Positions 59,688 through 64,000 of a stretch of 64,000 bases of DNA are shown here, one piece after another. Within the stretch, counting starts at the first letter, position 1. Every line of letters starts with the position of its first letter. The translations under genes were made by a program, and so were the position numbers. The stretch is from NCBI GenBank assembly GCA_913056455.1, contig CAJXMJ010000001.1, positions 1,488,001 to 1,552,000 of the forward strand, in the 5' to 3' direction. The notes beneath the pieces are model-generated. The model was not told the DNA's origin. It worked only from the letters and a program-made list of their open reading frames with translations, and did not search any database. The DNA is from an uncultured Fodinibius sp. (GTDB taxonomy: Bacteria; Bacteroidota; Rhodothermia; Balneolales; Balneolaceae).

Positions 59688-60380
59688 ATGTCGAAAGTTG
59701 CTGTTATTACTGGTGCCAGTCGCGGAATAGGTTATGAAACTTGTAAAGAACTGGCCGAAGAAGGATATCATGTTGCTGCCGTTGCCCGGTCAGAGAAACC
59801 ATTGAAAGAACTGGCCAATTCTTATCCAGATATTTATGCTATTCCTACTGATCTCACCAAAGAAAATGAAGTTGATAGGCTAGTAACACTACTGAAAAAA
59901 GATTTTAAAAGCGTTGATATTCTAATTAATAACGCAGGATCCTTAATTAATAAATCGTTTGAGGAACTTACGCTGGATGATTGGCGAGCACAACTCGAAA
60001 GTAATCTGATCAGTGCTGTTCATATAACAAAAAAGATGCTTTCCTTATTTAACGACAGTGCTCATATTGTGAACATCAGCAGTATGGGAGGATTTCAAGG
60101 TAGTGCTAAATTCCCGGGGCTTGCTGCCTACAGCGTCTCAAAGGGAGCATTAAGCATCTTAACAGAATGTCTCTCGGTGGAATTATCAGATAAAAACATT
60201 AAGGCTAATGCCCTCTGCCTTGGTGCAGTACAAACAGAAATGCTCGAAGAAGCTTTTCCCAGCATAGAAGCTCCGTTAACTGCAAATGAAATGGGGAACT
60301 ATATTGCCAATTTTGCCATAGAAGGATCTACATTTTATAATGGAAAAATTCTTCCGGTAGCACTTGAAGATCCTGAATAA
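59688..60380 (+). CDS. SDR family oxidoreductase
   Basis: VAVITGASRGIGYETCKELAEEGYHV, DILINNAGSLINKSFEELTLDDW, YSVSKGALSILTECL. Confidence 0.9.
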   Translation: MSKVAVITGASRGIGYETCKELAEEGYHVAAVARSEKPLKELANSYPDIYAIPTDLTKENEVDRLVTLLKKDFKSVDILINNAGSLINKSFEELTLDDWRAQLESNLISAVHITKKMLSLFNDSAHIVNISSMGGFQGSAKFPGLAAYSVSKGALSILTECLSVELSDKNIKANALCLGAVQTEMLEEAFPSIEAPLTANEMGNYIANFAIEGSTFYNGKILPVALEDPE

Positions 60381-60386
60381 TATCGG

Positions 60387-61130
60387 ATGGGATTCTTAGG
60401 CTATATTTTCTACATTAACTCTGTAATTTTAATGATACAGCAATCAAGGGTCGTGAAAAAATATTTTGCACTATTACTCATCGTTATTTTTGGTATTACA
60501 CTAACTCAAAACAAAACAAAAGCACAATCCATAAAACTATTAGGTAGTAGCACCCTAAACGGGGCTATGAACGGAGTTTTGCTCGGTGGAGCAACCATGG
60601 CGCTTCAAAATTCTAATGACTATAGACCTGTTGAAGTGGGACTTGGAGCAGGAACACTCTACGGTATTGGATTAGGTGCTTATGATATGTCCCAAATTGA
60701 CAAGGGAGAACAGTTTTATATTTCCGGCACCTTTAATGACGGTACAAACCGATCGATCCTTGTATTACTCGATACCATTTATGGTGCTGTTGGCGGCATG
60801 GTGGTTGGGACATCAGTCACTTTAATCTTGCAAGAAGAAATTGGACAGGGATTGCAATATGGAGCAGGTGCCGGTGCCTGGCTGGGTATGGGTTTTGGAT
60901 TAATCGATACTTTTATGCTTGCTGAGAGACCTGCGAACTTACAGGCTACTAATATTTCTCCTCCACAACAAAACGTTGAAGGTCTTATAACCTATAGCAA
61001 TGCTGGGCAATCAATACAGGTTGGAATGATAAGTCCCGGATTTATTGAGCAAAAACATCTATCCGGCAAGCAATTAAGCACCAGTTACGAACCCTCACTG
61101 AATCTTGTCAACCTGAAGATCAATCTTTAG
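60387..61130 (+). CDS. Hypothetical membrane/secreted protein rich in glycine-zipper-like segments
   Basis: N-terminal hydrophobic segment FALLLIVIFGITLTQNKTKAQ; MNGVLLGGATMAL, VGLGAGTLYGIGLGAYD, YGAGAGAWLGMGFGLID. Real start may be at MIQQSR or later. Confidence 0.6.
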   Translation: MGFLGYIFYINSVILMIQQSRVVKKYFALLLIVIFGITLTQNKTKAQSIKLLGSSTLNGAMNGVLLGGATMALQNSNDYRPVEVGLGAGTLYGIGLGAYDMSQIDKGEQFYISGTFNDGTNRSILVLLDTIYGAVGGMVVGTSVTLILQEEIGQGLQYGAGAGAWLGMGFGLIDTFMLAERPANLQATNISPPQQNVEGLITYSNAGQSIQVGMISPGFIEQKHLSGKQLSTSYEPSLNLVNLKINL

Positions 61131-62081
61131 CTAATCTTCAGCTTCCCCATTATAATCCTCAGGAGTATCAAATTGGGCTCCTTCTTCTGGTTCTTTGGCC
61201 AGTGCTAAATAACGGATAAGCTCTTTAACGGTATTAGAATGTCCCGAAAGTGATGGGTGCAATCCATCACTCAAATAATTCCATGCTGCGGGACCAGGTT
61301 CTTCCTCCTCCTGATCTTCTACACTGTCATCCTTATCCTTCATTCGTTCTCCAAGAGGATCAACGATATATCCTTTTTTACCAGTCAGTATTTCCCGATA
61401 CTGGCTCAGGTCTTCCTCGAACAAGTCAAAATGGAAAAGCCGCATCTGCTGCTGCATTTCGGTAATAACCGGTGGAGGCGTAAGCCAGATTAGCGGATTA
61501 TCCGTCACCTCACTGACAACTGTTTCAATCGTATTCAGATTTTCCCAGAAATCAGCCAGGGAGACTAACGTGCGATCCGGCGATACGTGTAGGCGCTGCG
61601 CATCAAAAGTTCCTAAAGCCACAATAACCCAGTCCGGATCGTGATCTAATACATCACGATTTAACCGCTTCAGTGCATCAGTAGAAGTGTTATAAGAAAC
61701 TCCACTATTCACAAAAGTTAAATCTGCATCCTCAAGCCCAATTTCCAAAACATGTTGGAAGATATTAAACCAGCTTTGCAAATCATCGGTAAGGGAGTCT
61801 CCAATAGCAACGATGGTATCTCCCTGTTCAAAAGGAAGATCTTCAATCCATTCAGCCACTTCCCCATCTTCCAATAATTCAATTGCAGCCTCTTTGGCAT
61901 TTGAAGAAAAACGATCGCGCAGCTCTTTTAGCTCCTCTTTCTCTAATCCCATCAATCCGGCCATCGCTTCTTCATTTTCAATACCGGGTAGTAAGGGATA
62001 TCGTTTTTCCAAGTTTAGAAATTGCAATAAATAATTCTCTAAGACTTCCTTCTCTTCTTTACTTGCTTTGTGCTCACTCAT
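61131..62081 (-). CDS. SGNH/GDSL hydrolase family protein
   Basis: TIVAIGDSLTDDLQSWFNIFQ, VIVALGTFDAQRL, LSDGLHPSLSGHSNTV. Confidence 0.88.
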   Translation of the reverse strand: MSEHKASKEEKEVLENYLLQFLNLEKRYPLLPGIENEEAMAGLMGLEKEELKELRDRFSSNAKEAAIELLEDGEVAEWIEDLPFEQGDTIVAIGDSLTDDLQSWFNIFQHVLEIGLEDADLTFVNSGVSYNTSTDALKRLNRDVLDHDPDWVIVALGTFDAQRLHVSPDRTLVSLADFWENLNTIETVVSEVTDNPLIWLTPPPVITEMQQQMRLFHFDLFEEDLSQYREILTGKKGYIVDPLGERMKDKDDSVEDQEEEEPGPAAWNYLSDGLHPSLSGHSNTVKELIRYLALAKEPEEGAQFDTPEDYNGEAED

Positions 62082-62110
62082 AAAAATGCGTTATCTCAAA
62101 AATTATTTTT

Positions 62111-62797
62111 CTAATTTTTTAACAAATTTTGAACGACTTTCGGAGTTCCTTCAGCTGCACGCTCTTGAACATGTTCCCATCCTTTAAACGTTCGAAGTTC
62201 CGGAGTGGCTGGATCAATAATATATTTCGGAATATTTTGCTCCACTAAGTCTACCAGTCCAGCTGCGGGGTAAACGACAAGGGAAGTACCTATTACAACT
62301 AATATGTCAGCCTCAGGAACAATGTTTGCAGCTTTTTGCATGTTGGGTACCGGTTCACCAAACCAAACGACATGTGGTCTTAACTGTGCTCCATCCTCGG
62401 CTGTATCTCCTACTTCAATGGTATTACCACCAATATCATATATCAGCGTTGGGTCCTCTTCGCTGCGAACCTTCGATAGTTCACCGTGTAAATGGACTAC
62501 ATCCGATGAGCCGGCACGTTCATGCAAGTCGTCTACATTTTGGGTAATAATAGTCACATCATATTGCTCTTCTAACTCAGCCAAAGCCTGATGTCCTGCA
62601 TTGGGATCTACAGCATGTAACTGCTTTCTACGTTGATTATAAAACTCCAAAACAAGTTCTTTATCTCGTTCCCATGCCTGTGGTGTAGCTACTTCTTGAA
62701 TGTCATGACCTTCCCAAAGGCCATCAGAATCCCGGAAGGTTTTCAAACCGCTATCAGCACTCATGCCGGCACCGGTTAAAACTACCACCTTCTCCAT
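62111..62797 (-). CDS. cobB: SIR2 family NAD-dependent protein deacylase
   Basis: VVLTGAGMSADSGLKTFRDSDGLW, ITQNVDDLHERAGSSDVVHLHGEL, VVWFGEPVP, VIGTSLVVYPAAGL. Confidence 0.92.
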   Translation of the reverse strand: MEKVVVLTGAGMSADSGLKTFRDSDGLWEGHDIQEVATPQAWERDKELVLEFYNQRRKQLHAVDPNAGHQALAELEEQYDVTIITQNVDDLHERAGSSDVVHLHGELSKVRSEEDPTLIYDIGGNTIEVGDTAEDGAQLRPHVVWFGEPVPNMQKAANIVPEADILVVIGTSLVVYPAAGLVDLVEQNIPKYIIDPATPELRTFKGWEHVQERAAEGTPKVVQNLLKN

Positions 62798-62828
62798 AAT
62801 TTTTTATGTTAGGTTGGCAGAATACTTA

Positions 62829-64000
62829 TTAGCTGTGAGCATGCTGGGGTAAAATAGACTCTAACCAAGAGCTTGACTCTTCATAATCCTCAACAACACT
62901 GGGAGCTTTCTCATTGGCAAAAGACGCCACCATTCTTTCCACATCAGTTTTGAGGACTGCAATAGCATTATTGATCAGATCTTTATTAAAGCCTTTATCC
63001 CCTAAACGTAAGGTAAACTCAAGGGAAATTACTCGGCTTAAGATTTTTCCCAATTCAACAAGCCGATCCTGGGCCAAGGTATGGTCAATTTTAAAGTCCA
63101 ACAGATCAGAAAAATAATCCGAAGCACGTTTTGTAAGCTTAAATTCACTCAAAAACTTATGGAGATTTTTAAGTTTCAACTTGCGCATATTTTTCAATAC
63201 TGATTCAGAAATTTGCTGATACAGTATATCATTGGACCCTTCAAATATCTGAAACGGTCGACTGTCAATAAGGGCACGTCCAGCAATATGATCCAATCGA
63301 TACCCCTTGGCTCCAGTCAACTGCAATAAAGACTGAGCTGCTTGTTGCATTAAATCCGTAGTATAGGTCTTAATAGCATTTGCTGTAAGATCCATATTTG
63401 ACACATCTTTGGTAAGCGGAACATTTTCACTGGTAAAAGCACACATTGCAGAACAAACGGTAAATGAAGATTGTAGCCTATTCAGCCTTTTCTTCACTTG
63501 GTCATAATTAAATAAACTTTGTCCTCCAACATAGCGTTCTTTGCAGTGGGTAATAGCTTCATCCATCAATCGCTTCAAAAAACCAATACCCATCCCTGGA
63601 AATTGCAATCGACTACGGTGCAGTACATCCAGCATCATCTTAATACCTATAGACTTAGGCTGTAATTTATACTCCTCTGGTACCGTAATATCGATCTTGT
63701 TTCTACCATACGGCAACATGTACAATCCTAAGTTTTTATAGTATTCTTCTACTTCAATGCCTCCGCGTTTACTATCATGGATAAAGAAACCGATGTCACG
63801 CCCCAAATCACCGTTACCACCTTCTTTACGAGCTGTTATTAACCAAAAATCCGCAGCTCCTGTTAAACCTGCCCAATGCTTGGTTCCACTAACTTGGAAC
63901 CTATTACCTTCATCAGATTTGATCTTTTTAAAAGAGGTCTGCATATGTAATGCATCAGAACCAAAATCCGGCTCTGTTATCATTAACCCACCCATATTGT
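62829..64000 (-). CDS. Acyl-CoA dehydrogenase family protein (5' truncated by window edge)
   Basis: MITEPDFGSDALHMQTSFKK, VSGTKHWAGLTGAADFWLITAR, GAKGYRLDHIAGRALIDSRPFQIFEGSNDILYQQI. Confidence 0.88.
   Translation of the reverse strand, partial: NMGGLMITEPDFGSDALHMQTSFKKIKSDEGNRFQVSGTKHWAGLTGAADFWLITARKEGGNGDLGRDIGFFIHDSKRGGIEVEEYYKNLGLYMLPYGRNKIDITVPEEYKLQPKSIGIKMMLDVLHRSRLQFPGMGIGFLKRLMDEAITHCKERYVGGQSLFNYDQVKKRLNRLQSSFTVCSAMCAFTSENVPLTKDVSNMDLTANAIKTYTTDLMQQAAQSLLQLTGAKGYRLDHIAGRALIDSRPFQIFEGSNDILYQQISESVLKNMRKLKLKNLHKFLSEFKLTKRASDYFSDLLDFKIDHTLAQDRLVELGKILSRVISLEFTLRLGDKGFNKDLINNAIAVLKTDVERMVASFANEKAPSVVEDYEESSSWLESILPQHAHS

Noticed and set aside
1-64000. Mobile elements, prophage, CRISPR/defence islands, tRNA or rRNA genes
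   Set aside because: No transposase, integrase, phage structural, Cas or toxin-antitoxin motifs in the ORFs, and no tRNA/rRNA-like sequence noticed by eye; a tRNAscan/Infernal run would be needed to exclude small RNAs.

Overview
The window is a gene-dense 64 kb chromosomal segment. From protein sequence character and low-GC codon usage I infer a Bacteroidota/Balneolota-type, probably halophilic, bacterium; this is an inference only. I support about 55 CDS and find no rRNA, tRNA, CRISPR array, prophage or transposase. Main blocks in order: (i) 3' end of a PhoH-like ATPase, MBL-fold hydrolase and purine nucleoside phosphorylase; (ii) a light-dependent DNA repair block (class II CPD photolyase, aldo/keto reductase, FeS-type cryptochrome/photolyase); (iii) a BlaI/M56-TonB regulatory pair with a visible dyad operator; (iv) a fatty-acid beta-oxidation block (SDR, thiolase, FadN-type HAD/ECH, acyl-CoA ligases); (v) pcm, TPR proteins, HisKA_2 histidine kinases, a subtilase, and an SF1 helicase with a DbpA-like RNA-binding domain at its N-terminus; (vi) methyltransferases, OsmC, a second TPR paralog, an MddA-like methyltransferase and a cupin; (vii) an aromatic catabolism supercluster: hmgA and hpd divergent from paaABCD-G-H-I-J-Y-Z-ech-alkD; (viii) two more HisKA_2 kinases, a fused E1 alpha/beta, a HisC-like aminotransferase, SDR, GDSL hydrolase, a sirtuin without zinc cysteines, and a truncated acyl-CoA dehydrogenase. 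I see no clear new defence or mobile system. The most unusual signals are (a) dissimilar imperfect inverted repeats in five intercistronic gaps of the paa operon, with similar ones elsewhere, (b) the DbpA-RBD/SF1 helicase fusion, (c) a perfect palindrome just upstream of paaA, (d) a BlaI-type dyad over a promoter, and (e) two TPR paralogs sharing conserved histidine motifs.
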